Notes under the pieces: generated by a model
What the model saw: the letters and a program-made list of their open reading frames with translations, nothing else
Told to the model about the DNA's origin: nothing
Databases searched by the model: none
Part shown: positions 17,373 to 25,096 of the stretch, piece by piece
Position numbering within the stretch: the first letter of the stretch is position 1
How the letters are laid out: each line of letters begins with the position of its first letter
From: an uncultured Prevotella sp.
GTDB taxonomy: Bacteria; Bacteroidota; Bacteroidia; Bacteroidales; Bacteroidaceae
Reading direction: 5' to 3'
DNA: 64,000 nucleotides
NCBI GenBank assembly: GCA_900319905.1
Contig: ONQB01000007.1
Coordinates: forward strand, 1 to 64,000
Translations under genes and position numbers: made by a program

Positions 17373-17380
17373 CAAAGTTA
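17373..17380 (-). promoter_or_regulatory. -7-like box (TAACTTTG) before the truncated GH43 gene
   Basis: Perfect TAnnTTTG match, only about 16 bp upstream of where the open frame begins. That leaves no room for a signal-peptide coding segment. Confidence 0.4.
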
Positions 17381-17595
17381 GGCCAAAAGAGGGATATGTA
17401 TGAATCATTTATCTGTCAGAAATTGATAGATATCTTCCTTTCTTGTTTTTTTGGGGGCGCACCCGACAAACGTTGTGGACGGGTGAGCCACTTCAATGTC
17501 GACCAGCACGATGAGATCTACATTATTCATGGAGATTATTAATCACACGAATATCCGCGAATTAGCCATGAATGTCTCAAAAATATAATAATATG

Positions 17596-17693
17596 TAATT
17601 CAAGTTCCGCAAGGTACTGACGCTCCACAAGACCGGCCCCTGCATGCGGCAGACCTGGCTATACGTAATTGTTAGTATGCGAAACTTGAATTA
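17596..17693. repeat. 98-bp segment bounded by 16-bp inverted repeats
   Basis: TAATTCAAGTTCCGCA (17596-17611) pairs with TGCGAAACTTGAATTA (17678-17693) with one mismatch. It sits in the roughly 500-bp gene-free stretch 17355-17850. It could be a degenerate small mobile element or a hairpin RNA. No coding potential was seen. Confidence 0.5.
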
Positions 17694-17758
17694 TATGTAA
17701 TATTTTATTGGTTTCTCGTTTCCGCACACCTTTGTTATTCTCCTACCCACTTCGTGTG

Positions 17759-17801
17759 ATATTGAGAAAATCGAAGAATATAAGCTATATTTTCTCAATA
17801 T
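17759..17801 (-). terminator. hairpin downstream of the argS-RNase H unit
   Basis: Perfect 13-bp arms ATATTGAGAAAAT (17759-17771) and ATTTTCTCAATAT (17789-17801). It lies 50 bp past the stop at 17851. There is no clear T run, so its role as a terminator is tentative. Confidence 0.4.
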
Positions 17802-17850
17802 TCTCTAATTTCTATATATCCGTAGGGGCAGGACACGAAAGGAGGCTGCA

Positions 17851-18327
17851 CTATTTCTTTTTGTTACCGAAGTCAGCCGGTATCTCTCCCCACTGTTTTG
17901 TTTCCCATTTGATGATGGGTACGGTGGTGGGGTGGGTGGCAAGCCAGCGCTCGGCACGCGCCACCAGCTCGTAGGCCTTGGCTGTAGAGTCATTGCGCTC
18001 GAGTTTGGTCTTGCAGTGCTTCTTCTGTACCCAAAGGATGGCGTTGTAAGAATCTGAATAGATGACCTTGTCGCGAATGCCCTGTTGTTCCATCAAGGCC
18101 AGGGCGTGGACAATGGCGAGGAACTCACCGATGTTGTTGGTGCCACGCACAGGTCCGAAATGAAAGACACGAGTTCCCGTGGCCAGGTCGATGCACTGAT
18201 ATTCCATCGGCCCGGGATTGCCGGGACACGCCGCATCTACGGCCCACGCGTTGGCCTTTACCTCTAAGGGCAAAGGCAACACGGTGTCGTGGCGGTAGTC
18301 GGGGGGTGAAACTGGCTCGTTACTCAT
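17851..18327 (-). CDS. RNase H-like protein
   Basis: 158-aa cytoplasmic protein of the ribonuclease H fold, expected to cleave RNA in RNA-DNA hybrids. The catalytic acids appear as D31 in AVDAACPGNPGPMEY, an E in NNIGEFLAIVHAL, and a D in VIYSDSYNAILWV, with a C-terminal GEIPADFG motif. The N-terminal Caulimovirus-type hybrid-binding domain found in some relatives is missing. It begins 3 bp after the argS stop, so the two genes are almost certainly cotranscribed and translationally close. Family assignment is good; whether it is the main rnhA is unknown. Confidence 0.85.
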   Translation of the reverse strand: MSNEPVSPPDYRHDTVLPLPLEVKANAWAVDAACPGNPGPMEYQCIDLATGTRVFHFGPVRGTNNIGEFLAIVHALALMEQQGIRDKVIYSDSYNAILWVQKKHCKTKLERNDSTAKAYELVARAERWLATHPTTVPIIKWETKQWGEIPADFGNKKK

Positions 18328-18330
18328 GAG

Positions 18331-20148
18331 TTACATTCTTTCCGGCACTTCGATGCCGAGCAGGTCCATGCCGTTCTTGATGACCTTGCCTACATTGGCG
18401 GCCAAGACCAGACGGGTGACCTTCTCTTCCTGGCTGTCGGCACTGAGAATGCTGTAGTCATGGTAGAACTGGTTGAAGTCCTTGGTCAGCTCGTAGCAGT
18501 AGTTGGCGATGCCGGCAGGATTGTAGTTCTCACCAGCGTCTTTGACAGCCACCTTGAAGGCGTCCATCTTCTGTATGAGCTGTATCTCCTTGTCGTTGAG
18601 CGGTGCATTGGCGGGCAGCTGTGCGGGCACCTCGATGCCTTCGGCCTGAGCCTTGCGCATGACCGAGCGGATGCGGGCGTAGGTGTACTGGATGAAGGGA
18701 CCCGTATTGCCGTTGAAGTCGATGCTTTCGGCAGGATTGAAGAGCATATTCTTGCGGGCGTCGACCTTGAGAATGAAGTATTTCAGAGCACCGAGACCGA
18801 CAATGCGGGCTATCTCCTGCTTCTCGTCCTCTGTCATGTCCTTGAACTTTCCAAGTTCGTCGCTGGTCTTGCGTGCGTCGCCAATCATCTCGGCGATGAG
18901 GTCGTCAGCATCAACCACCGTACCCTCGCGGCTCTTCATCTTACCGTTGGGCAGTTCCACCATACCATAGGAGAAGTGTACGAGGTCCTTGCCCCACTTG
19001 AAGCCGAGACGGTCGAGCAGGATAGAGAGCACCTGGAAATGGTAGTTCTGTTCGTTGCCCACTACGTAAATCATCTTGTCGATGGGATAGTCGTTGAAGC
19101 GCATCTCGGCGGTGCCGATGTCCTGTGTCATATACACGCTTGTACCGTCGGCGCGCAGCAAGAGCTTTTGGTCGAGACCCTCGTTGGTGAGGTCGGCCCA
19201 TACGCTGCCGTCGGGCTTGCGGAAGAAGAGTCCTTTCTTCAGTCCCTCTTCCACCTTGCGCTTTCCTTCGAGATAGGTGTTCGACTCATAGTAGATCTTG
19301 TCGAAGCTCACGCCGAGCGCCTTGTAGGTCTCGTCGAATCCGGCATACACCCAGCTGTTCATCTTCTGCCACAGAGCACGGATCTCAGGGTCGCCGGCCT
19401 CCCATTTGACGAGCATCTGATGAGCCTCGACGATGAGCGGAGCCTCATTCTTGGCCTTTTCCTCAGCCTTCTCCTCGTCCATGCCTTCGGCGATGAACTT
19501 GGCCTTGAGCTCGTTGCATTCTTCTTTATAGTGCTTGTCGAAGAGCACGTAGAAGTCACCGATAAGGTGGTCGCCCTTCTTGTGGGCTGTCTCCGGAGTG
19601 ACGCCGTTGCCCCACTTGATCCAGGCCAGCATCGACTTCATGATATGGATGCCACGGTCGTTGACGATATTGGTCTTGATGACCTTGTTGCCGTTGGCCT
19701 CCATAATCTTTGAGAGGCTCCAACCCAGCAGGTTGTTGCGTACATGGCCGAGATGAAGCGGCTTGTTGGTGTTGGGTGATGAGTATTCAATCATCACGAG
19801 AGGACTGTCTTCCGTTGCCTTCTTCTCACCGTATTTGGCATCGGCGTTGATGTCGTTGAGCAGGCTCACCCATGCTTCCGGAGCCACAACAAGGTTGAGG
19901 AATCCCTTGACCACGTTGAAGCGGGCCACAGCCTCGCAGTCGCGCTCGAGCACGCTGCCTATCTCCTGAGCGGTGTCCTCAGGTTTCTTATGCGAGATTT
20001 TCAGGAAAGGAAAGACCACGAGCGTGAGGTTGCCCTCAAAACTTTCTTTGGTCTTCTGCAGTTGCACCATTTTCTCGGGCACATCCTGTCCGTAGAGTGC
20101 TTTGACGGCCTTGATAGTGGCCTCAGTGATAACTTTTTCTATATTCAT
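18331..20148 (-). CDS. argS: arginyl-tRNA synthetase
   Basis: 605-aa class I aminoacyl-tRNA synthetase that charges tRNA-Arg. It has an N-terminal Add-1-type domain (residues 1-110). The HIGH signature is HLGH at about 131-134 (SPNTNKPLHLGHVRNN). The catalytic core contains YVVGNEQNYHFQ, and a KMSKS-equivalent KMKSREG lies near residue 403. The anticodon-binding helical domain extends to the C-terminus (LLGIEVPERM). The length is normal. It is first in a two-gene unit with the RNase H-like gene; the promoter is at 20192-20199. Confidence 0.97.
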   Translation of the reverse strand: MNIEKVITEATIKAVKALYGQDVPEKMVQLQKTKESFEGNLTLVVFPFLKISHKKPEDTAQEIGSVLERDCEAVARFNVVKGFLNLVVAPEAWVSLLNDINADAKYGEKKATEDSPLVMIEYSSPNTNKPLHLGHVRNNLLGWSLSKIMEANGNKVIKTNIVNDRGIHIMKSMLAWIKWGNGVTPETAHKKGDHLIGDFYVLFDKHYKEECNELKAKFIAEGMDEEKAEEKAKNEAPLIVEAHQMLVKWEAGDPEIRALWQKMNSWVYAGFDETYKALGVSFDKIYYESNTYLEGKRKVEEGLKKGLFFRKPDGSVWADLTNEGLDQKLLLRADGTSVYMTQDIGTAEMRFNDYPIDKMIYVVGNEQNYHFQVLSILLDRLGFKWGKDLVHFSYGMVELPNGKMKSREGTVVDADDLIAEMIGDARKTSDELGKFKDMTEDEKQEIARIVGLGALKYFILKVDARKNMLFNPAESIDFNGNTGPFIQYTYARIRSVMRKAQAEGIEVPAQLPANAPLNDKEIQLIQKMDAFKVAVKDAGENYNPAGIANYCYELTKDFNQFYHDYSILSADSQEEKVTRLVLAANVGKVIKNGMDLLGIEVPERM

Positions 20149-20191
20149 GCGTATATACCGGTATTTTGTCGACTTAGATACAATATATGTG

Positions 20192-20199
20192 CAAAGTTA
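20192..20199 (-). promoter_or_regulatory. -7 box (TAACTTTG) of argS
   Basis: Perfect TAnnTTTG match 43 bp upstream of the argS ATG, in an otherwise featureless 90-bp gap. Confidence 0.65.
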
Positions 20200-20240
20200 C
20201 GAAAAAACAGAGAGATAATGGTGTGTAAGTGGCGCATATT

Positions 20241-21647
20241 TTAGAACGTGACGTTCATTCCCATGCTGAAGGAGGCGTTGCTGCTCAGTGGAATCATCTC
20301 TTTGCTGACCTTTCCGATGAGGTGGTCCATGCCGAAGAAGACATTGAAGCCTTTGGGATGAACATTGACCACCCACCCCATGCTGGTGGAGAATGTGTTG
20401 GCGGCGAGGTTCACACCGCCGTCGAGCCAGCAAAGCGGTTCCCAGTTGGCGCTGAGACGTCCCTCGGTCCATGTGTGCTTGCCGCAGAAGCGGGTGGCAC
20501 TGAGCAGACCGAAGTGCAGCTTCTCATACACAGGCAGCGTATAGCGCACGCCGATATTCATGCGGGCCGAGAGCATCGTGGTACGGCTGCCCTGGTCGCC
20601 CTTGTCCTGAAGGTTGTAGAACTGGGCTATCTGGTCGCTGTATTTATCCCATTGGTCATCGGTGGTGTTGCCCTCCGAGCTGGTCACGCCTGTATCGTGA
20701 AAGCCACTGAAAGTAAAGTCCTTGTCGGTATTGGTGGCATAGCAGTCGTTGCTCCAATGGATGAAGCCCACGTCGAGCAGGGCAGCGCTCACCTCCCAGT
20801 ATTTGTCCGGACGGAACACGGTACCCAAGTCTGCGGCCAGGCCCACGCCACCGATGCCTGCACCGTCTACGTCCACATCGTTGATGTAGGAGTAGGAACC
20901 TTCCTGAGACTTGTATTCCTTGGTTGCAGTCTTATATTTCCATCCTTTCATCGACATGTGTGCCTGTGCGTCACCGTGCAGCGTCCACGAGTCTCCGGTA
21001 AGCTGAGCAGTCACGTTCTGCATCTTCACGTCGGCATCGGCCACGCCCAACAGCACCTTGAGCTTTGCACCCACGCGCCACTTGCTGTTGATGTCGCGGC
21101 TGTGACCGAGGGCGATCTCCACATAGTTCTGTGAGTTGACAAAGAGGTCGCCGATGTTGTAGGTGTCGTTGCCCACGTCGGCTGCGAAACGGAAGAGCTC
21201 GTAGGGCAACTTGACGTTGGTAGATGACTTGGCGTTGATCTCCACGGTGTTGTAGCCTCCGAAAGCCTTGAAGCCGCCGGAGAGCAGCGTCAGCGACACG
21301 TCGGCCCCGACGCGGTTCCAACTCTTGTTGAAGCCCTTGAGCGGGTCACTGAGATAGGGGTTGAGGAAAGAAGTCTTCTTTTTGTCGCTCTCGGTGGGGT
21401 AGAGTGGGTTGTCGCGCACGAGGTCCTCGTAGCCGAAGTTGCCGTGGGTCTCGGCGTTGATGTTGCCAAGCGCGGGCAGAGCCACGTAGTTCCGGTCATT
21501 GCCCATGGCCGGGTTGAGCGTGTGTTGGTAAAGGTACCCGTCGGTAAAATAAGCTGAGCGGAGGCCTTGAGCGAAGGTGGGGACAGCAAGCAGCATGGTG
21601 ACGGGGAGCGTCAGAAGACGTTGGAAAAAATTATGATGGGTTTGCAT
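20241..21647 (-). CDS. DUF5723-like outer-membrane protein
   Basis: 468 aa with signal peptide (MQTHHNFFQRLLTLPVTMLLAVPTFAQ). The mature part is rich in amphipathic beta strands with aromatic girdle residues and ends in a strand with terminal Phe (NASFSMGMNVTF), as expected for an outer-membrane barrel. Phrases such as HTLNPAMGNDRNYVALPALGNIN, SSTNVKLPYELFRF and GHSRDINSKWRVGAKLKVLLG match the DUF5723 family as I recall it. Function unknown. It lies 17 bp downstream of the lipoprotein gene and is probably cotranscribed with it; the two products may work together at the outer membrane. Confidence 0.78.
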   Translation of the reverse strand: MQTHHNFFQRLLTLPVTMLLAVPTFAQGLRSAYFTDGYLYQHTLNPAMGNDRNYVALPALGNINAETHGNFGYEDLVRDNPLYPTESDKKKTSFLNPYLSDPLKGFNKSWNRVGADVSLTLLSGGFKAFGGYNTVEINAKSSTNVKLPYELFRFAADVGNDTYNIGDLFVNSQNYVEIALGHSRDINSKWRVGAKLKVLLGVADADVKMQNVTAQLTGDSWTLHGDAQAHMSMKGWKYKTATKEYKSQEGSYSYINDVDVDGAGIGGVGLAADLGTVFRPDKYWEVSAALLDVGFIHWSNDCYATNTDKDFTFSGFHDTGVTSSEGNTTDDQWDKYSDQIAQFYNLQDKGDQGSRTTMLSARMNIGVRYTLPVYEKLHFGLLSATRFCGKHTWTEGRLSANWEPLCWLDGGVNLAANTFSTSMGWVVNVHPKGFNVFFGMDHLIGKVSKEMIPLSSNASFSMGMNVTF

Positions 21648-21664
21648 GAGTATCGAGTAAGGGA

Positions 21665-23401
21665 TTAGTTGAAGTTGCCTACAAGTTTGCCTTTCTTGGT
21701 GAGCTTGATGTTATACACCATAAGGGTTTGTGTCTTGGCGTTGATGGTCTTGCCGACAATAGGCGCGTTGCCGTTATCGCCGTCGGCCGTGCCCCTGAAG
21801 CGGAACTGCAGACCTTCAACACGGTGCAGCACGTCGTTGCTTTGCGGTGTGATGGTGATGTTGACGTGGGTGACGGCACCCTCATCCCTATTGTCTGTGC
21901 CCCAGATGGTTCTGTCTACCTTCACGCTCAATTCCGACTGCGGTATGGAGTCGCCCTGCAGGTCGGTGGCCCAGGCGGTGAGGGTGAGGAAGACCGGCAG
22001 GCGGTTGAGGACGTCAGCTTCCAACAACAGATGGCCGTCTATCGAACTGCCGTCACCGATGGTCTGTTCCTTGAAACTCAGTTTCTTGAGTGTCTTGTTG
22101 AGATCGTCTATGGAGTCGGTGTAGGCAATGACGGCATTGGCGTCAAGCTGCAGTGGCGTGGAGAAAGCATACTGCTCCTGCATGGTGTAGGTATGGCCCA
22201 GCTTCACTTCTGCTGTCTGCGACTCGTCGGCCTTGGCTGTCACGTCGGTGAAGTCGATGTGGTCGGGAATGGTCTTCAGCAGATTGCCCAAGTCGGGCAC
22301 GGTGACATAGGTCTGCCCCTCGGGTGCGGCCTCGGTCTGCTTGTGCAGTACGATGATGCTACTGCCGCTGGGCACGGAGAAGGCGGGCACCCTCACCGTG
22401 GCAAGGACATTGTTGTGTGCGTCACGTGCAACCATGTTTCCACTCACCTTGACGTTGAGGGGTAGTGCGGAGTTGAAATTGAGGCTGATGTGCGGGTCAT
22501 AGAGGTCCATGTTGACACTCTTGTCGGTGAGGAAGTCGGGAATGTTGTTGAGCTTGACCGATCCGAAGCTGTTGAATGAATAGGTCGGATTGAAGCGTCC
22601 CGTGGCACCGGTAATCGTCAGACTGCCTGCGACGTTGCCGCTGATGCTTGACAGACTGCCGGAGGAGGTTACCTGCGAACTGCTGACCGTGCCCTGCAGA
22701 CCGACGTTGACCGACATGGTGACGCGACGGTTGCTTGCGTCAAAGGAGACGGAACCGAGGCTGCTCGACTCACCAAACCGGATGCCGGCCACATGAAGGA
22801 TGAGGGTGTGCGTGCCCGAAGAGATGTTGCTCAGGCTGACCGAGCTGTTGTTCACCGCCACGGTGTTGCCGTCTATGGTACCCTTGTCTATCTGTATGAA
22901 GGCAGGCAGTGAGAGCGTCAGTGCGTCAATGCGGCGTACGGTGGAAGGCACGGTGAAGGTCACCGTGAAGTTGTTGTTACATGTCACGCTGTTCAGAGCT
23001 TTCACTTCGGCAGGGGTCGTGGCGCTCATGGATAGCAAGAGCATAGAACCGCTGAAACTGCCTACGACGAGTGGCACGCTGGTATGCGTGGTGGTCGTGG
23101 GGATGATGGTAAACGGAGCGATGTTGACAGAGGACGACTCTGTGCTGTTGCCGGCAACCTTTATCTGATAGTCACCGTTGTCGTCGATGTATACGAAGTT
23201 GGAATTGTTCAGATGCACCACATCGTCAAGTGAAATTTCCTTGGTGTTGTTACCTCCCGGCAGAGCAATCTCGTCGGCTCCCAGTCCGATGGTGGCATCG
23301 ATGTCGTCAAAGCTGAAGTCGTTGTCCTTGCAACCTTGCAGCACTCCGGCCATTAGCAACAAGGCCATGGCTGAGCAGATGGTTGGTATTCGAAATGTCA
23401 T
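21665..23401 (-). CDS. predicted lipoprotein of unknown function
   Basis: 578 aa. I chose the ATG at 23401 because it yields a lipoprotein signal peptide (MTFRIPTICSAMALLLMAG) with a lipobox VLQGC and lipidated C24. The longer frame adds a non-signal lead. After the Cys come KDNDFSFDDIDATIGLG-type acidic residues and then beta-rich repeats with many Ser/Thr/Asn and Val (for example SNISSGTHTLILHVAGI and SGSLSSISGNVAGSL), suggesting a surface or periplasmic beta-sandwich protein. No family was recognised. It has its own promoter (23435-23442) and is first in an operon with the DUF5723-like gene. Confidence 0.8.
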   Translation of the reverse strand: MTFRIPTICSAMALLLMAGVLQGCKDNDFSFDDIDATIGLGADEIALPGGNNTKEISLDDVVHLNNSNFVYIDDNGDYQIKVAGNSTESSSVNIAPFTIIPTTTTHTSVPLVVGSFSGSMLLLSMSATTPAEVKALNSVTCNNNFTVTFTVPSTVRRIDALTLSLPAFIQIDKGTIDGNTVAVNNSSVSLSNISSGTHTLILHVAGIRFGESSSLGSVSFDASNRRVTMSVNVGLQGTVSSSQVTSSGSLSSISGNVAGSLTITGATGRFNPTYSFNSFGSVKLNNIPDFLTDKSVNMDLYDPHISLNFNSALPLNVKVSGNMVARDAHNNVLATVRVPAFSVPSGSSIIVLHKQTEAAPEGQTYVTVPDLGNLLKTIPDHIDFTDVTAKADESQTAEVKLGHTYTMQEQYAFSTPLQLDANAVIAYTDSIDDLNKTLKKLSFKEQTIGDGSSIDGHLLLEADVLNRLPVFLTLTAWATDLQGDSIPQSELSVKVDRTIWGTDNRDEGAVTHVNITITPQSNDVLHRVEGLQFRFRGTADGDNGNAPIVGKTINAKTQTLMVYNIKLTKKGKLVGNFN

Positions 23402-23434
23402 AAGTGTAAAAATCTGGTAACGATAATAATGGCG

Positions 23435-23442
23435 CAAAATTA
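23435..23442 (-). promoter_or_regulatory. -7 box (TAATTTTG) of the lipoprotein/DUF5723 operon
   Basis: TAnnTTTG match 33 bp upstream of the chosen ATG. Confidence 0.6.
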
Positions 23443-23617
23443 AACATTTTATTAAACATTATGAACTTTTTAGTTAGTTTTCTGCCAAAATAATTAACGG
23501 GGCACCTCTTCTATAATATCCCTATCACTCCATGATTGGATCCGGTGTCTGTTACTTTTTTGCTTGTCCTTAGAAAAAAATGTTGGCCTTTTGTGTTCAG
23601 CATTGGAGAAATATGTC

Positions 23618-23625
23618 TATATTTG
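23618..23625 (+). promoter_or_regulatory. -7 box (TATATTTG) of the ferritin gene
   Basis: TAnnTTTG match 30 bp before the ATG at 23656; TTTG at 23590-23593 may be the -33 element with a long 24-bp spacer. It supports the short start over a frame beginning at 23536. Confidence 0.6.
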
Positions 23626-23655
23626 CAATTAGACATTATTTTAAATCTTATTGCT

Positions 23656-24180
23656 ATGTTATCCGAAAAAATGCAAGACGCAATCAATGCGCAGATTAAT
23701 GCCGAGTACTGGTCGGCTTACCTTTATCTTTCAATGGCTGCTTATGCCAACGCCAGTGGCTATCCAGGTTTTGCCAATTGGTTTGAAGTGCAGCATCAGG
23801 AGGAACTCGATCATGTGAAGATCTTCTTTGACTATGTGCTCCAGCGCGACGGCCGTGTGATGCTCAAGCCCATTGATGCCGTTCCTACTGAGTGGAAGTC
23901 ACCGCTCGATATGTTTGAGAATACTCTCAAGCACGAGCAAAAGGTCACCTCGCTCATCAATCAGCTCTATGCCACTGCGGTATCCGATAATGATTTCGCC
24001 ACACAGAGCATGCTGAAATGGTTTATCGACGAGCAGGTGGAAGAGGAGGAGAATGCCAAGACTATCATCGACAGTTTGAAGATGATTGGCGACAATGGCT
24101 ATGGCCTCTATACGCTTGACAAGGATCTTTCCACCCGTGTCTATACGCAGGCCGCTCCTTTGGCCAATAAGAATGCGTGA
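23656..24180 (+). CDS. ftnA: bacterial non-haem ferritin
   Basis: 174-aa iron-storage protein of the FtnA type, forming a 24-mer that oxidises and stores iron. Read from the ATG at 23656, the ferroxidase residues fall at the same positions as in Escherichia coli FtnA: E17, Y24, E50, H53, E94, Q127 and E130. The longer open frame from 23536 adds residues unlike any ferritin and starts upstream of the promoter box, so it was rejected. With desulfoferrodoxin about 9 kb away it fits an oxygen-stress and iron-handling role, but the genes are not linked in one operon. Palindromic copy B lies directly downstream. Confidence 0.95.
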   Translation: MLSEKMQDAINAQINAEYWSAYLYLSMAAYANASGYPGFANWFEVQHQEELDHVKIFFDYVLQRDGRVMLKPIDAVPTEWKSPLDMFENTLKHEQKVTSLINQLYATAVSDNDFATQSMLKWFIDEQVEEEENAKTIIDSLKMIGDNGYGLYTLDKDLSTRVYTQAAPLANKNA

Positions 24181-24199
24181 GCCACGGTACACTTTTATG

Positions 24200-24406
24200 T
24201 AGAAGTCCAGAAGTAATTAGAAGTCCAGAAGTAATTAGAAGTCCAGAAGTCCAGAAGTACGGAAGTTCAGTCATATGCATAAGCATCAGGGAATCTTGCA
24301 TTATTTATGGTAATGACAGAACTTCCGAACTTCTAATTATGGTAATGACAGGACTCCCGAACTTCTAATTACTTCTGAACTTCTCTAATGACTTCACTTC
24401 TGATAC
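24200..24406. repeat. dispersed palindromic element, copy B
   Basis: 207 bp. The left arm contains two perfect 18-bp units GAAGTCCAGAAGTAATTA (24202-24219, 24220-24237). The core is at 24268-24319 in the same orientation as copy A. The end of the core plus right arm is duplicated as two 32-bp units (24306-24337, 24338-24369). The outer end reads CTGATAC. It fills most of the 334-bp gap between ferritin and the DUF1893 gene. Confidence 0.85.
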
Positions 24407-24474
24407 AGCCGGATACTTTTGTTATTTTAAGCATATTTTCTGGATTTATCGCACCGTATTTCAAAAATATTACT

Positions 24475-24482
24475 TATATTTG
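24475..24482 (+). promoter_or_regulatory. -7 box (TATATTTG) of the DUF1893 gene
   Basis: TAnnTTTG match 32 bp before the ATG at 24515, so the gene is transcribed independently of ferritin. Confidence 0.6.
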
Positions 24483-24514
24483 TAGCGTAATAATAACCAA
24501 AACCGATAAGCCTT

Positions 24515-24859
24515 ATGATGCAGGAACTTATAGATACGCTCCATACTGAGCAATGCACGCTTGTCATCCTACATGAGGGACAAATCCGCACTTTCGACGG
24601 CCATGGCGTGCGCCGTCTGTACAACATCGTATCCGACGAGCCAGAACTCCTCTATGAGGCTAAGTTGGCAGCCAAAGCCGTAGGCCGCTCCGCCGCCTCC
24701 ATGATGGTGCAGGGAGGTGTAAAGGAAGTGTGGGCCGACTACATCTCCCAGCAGGCTTACGATGTATTGCACGAGGCCGGCATAGTGGTGAAATATGACA
24801 AATGCCTCGACCACACCACCTTCCTTAAGGTGTGGCAAAGACTCGGCGAAATATTTTGA
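24515..24859 (+). CDS. DUF1893 family protein
   Basis: 114-aa soluble protein with the DUF1893 pattern (CTLVILHEGQIRTFDGHGVRRLYNIV ... AKAVGRSAASMMVQGGVKEVWADYIS). The family has a cytidine-deaminase-like fold and no firmly established activity. Two adjacent ATGs (24515, 24518) are possible starts. The stop codon TGA at 24857-24859 lies inside the first unit of palindromic copy C (ATTTTGAAG), so the repeat array overlaps the end of the gene. Confidence 0.88.
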   Translation: MMQELIDTLHTEQCTLVILHEGQIRTFDGHGVRRLYNIVSDEPELLYEAKLAAKAVGRSAASMMVQGGVKEVWADYISQQAYDVLHEAGIVVKYDKCLDHTTFLKVWQRLGEIF

Positions 24860-25095
24860 AGTCCAGAGGTATTTTGAAGTCCAGAAGTATTTTGAAGCTT
24901 TGAAGTCCAGAAGTCCAGAAGTCCGGAAGTCCGGTCATTACATTAGCAATACCAAATTACCAGACGCTTATGCATATGACTGGACTTCCGGACTTCTGAA
25001 CTTCTGGACTTCCACTCTCCTGTACTTCTGAACTTCTGTACTTCCAATCTTCTGTACTTCCAATCTTCTGTACTTCCAATCTTCTGTCCTTCCAC
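24853..25095. repeat. dispersed palindromic element, copy C
   Basis: 243 bp. The left arm has 18-bp units ATTTTGAAGTCCAGAAGT (24853-24870 with one mismatch, 24871-24888 and a partial third). The core is at 24932-24982 in the orientation of copies E and F. The right arm carries three perfect 16-bp units CTTCTGTACTTCCAAT (25033-25048, 25049-25064, 25065-25080) and a partial fourth. It spans the whole gap between two convergent genes. Confidence 0.85.
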
Positions 25096-25096
25096 A

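Noticed and set aside
18460..19713. 417-aa plus-strand ORF opposite argS
   Set aside because: Antisense to catalytic motifs of ArgS; composition typical of shadow frames.
23536..23655. 40-residue N-terminal extension of ferritin
   Set aside because: It precedes the promoter box at 23618-23625 and is unlike any ferritin; starting at 23656 puts the ferroxidase residues in the expected positions.
24853..25095. CRISPR array
   Set aside because: The 16- and 18-bp units are directly tandem without unique spacers, and no cas genes are present; they are arms of a palindromic element.
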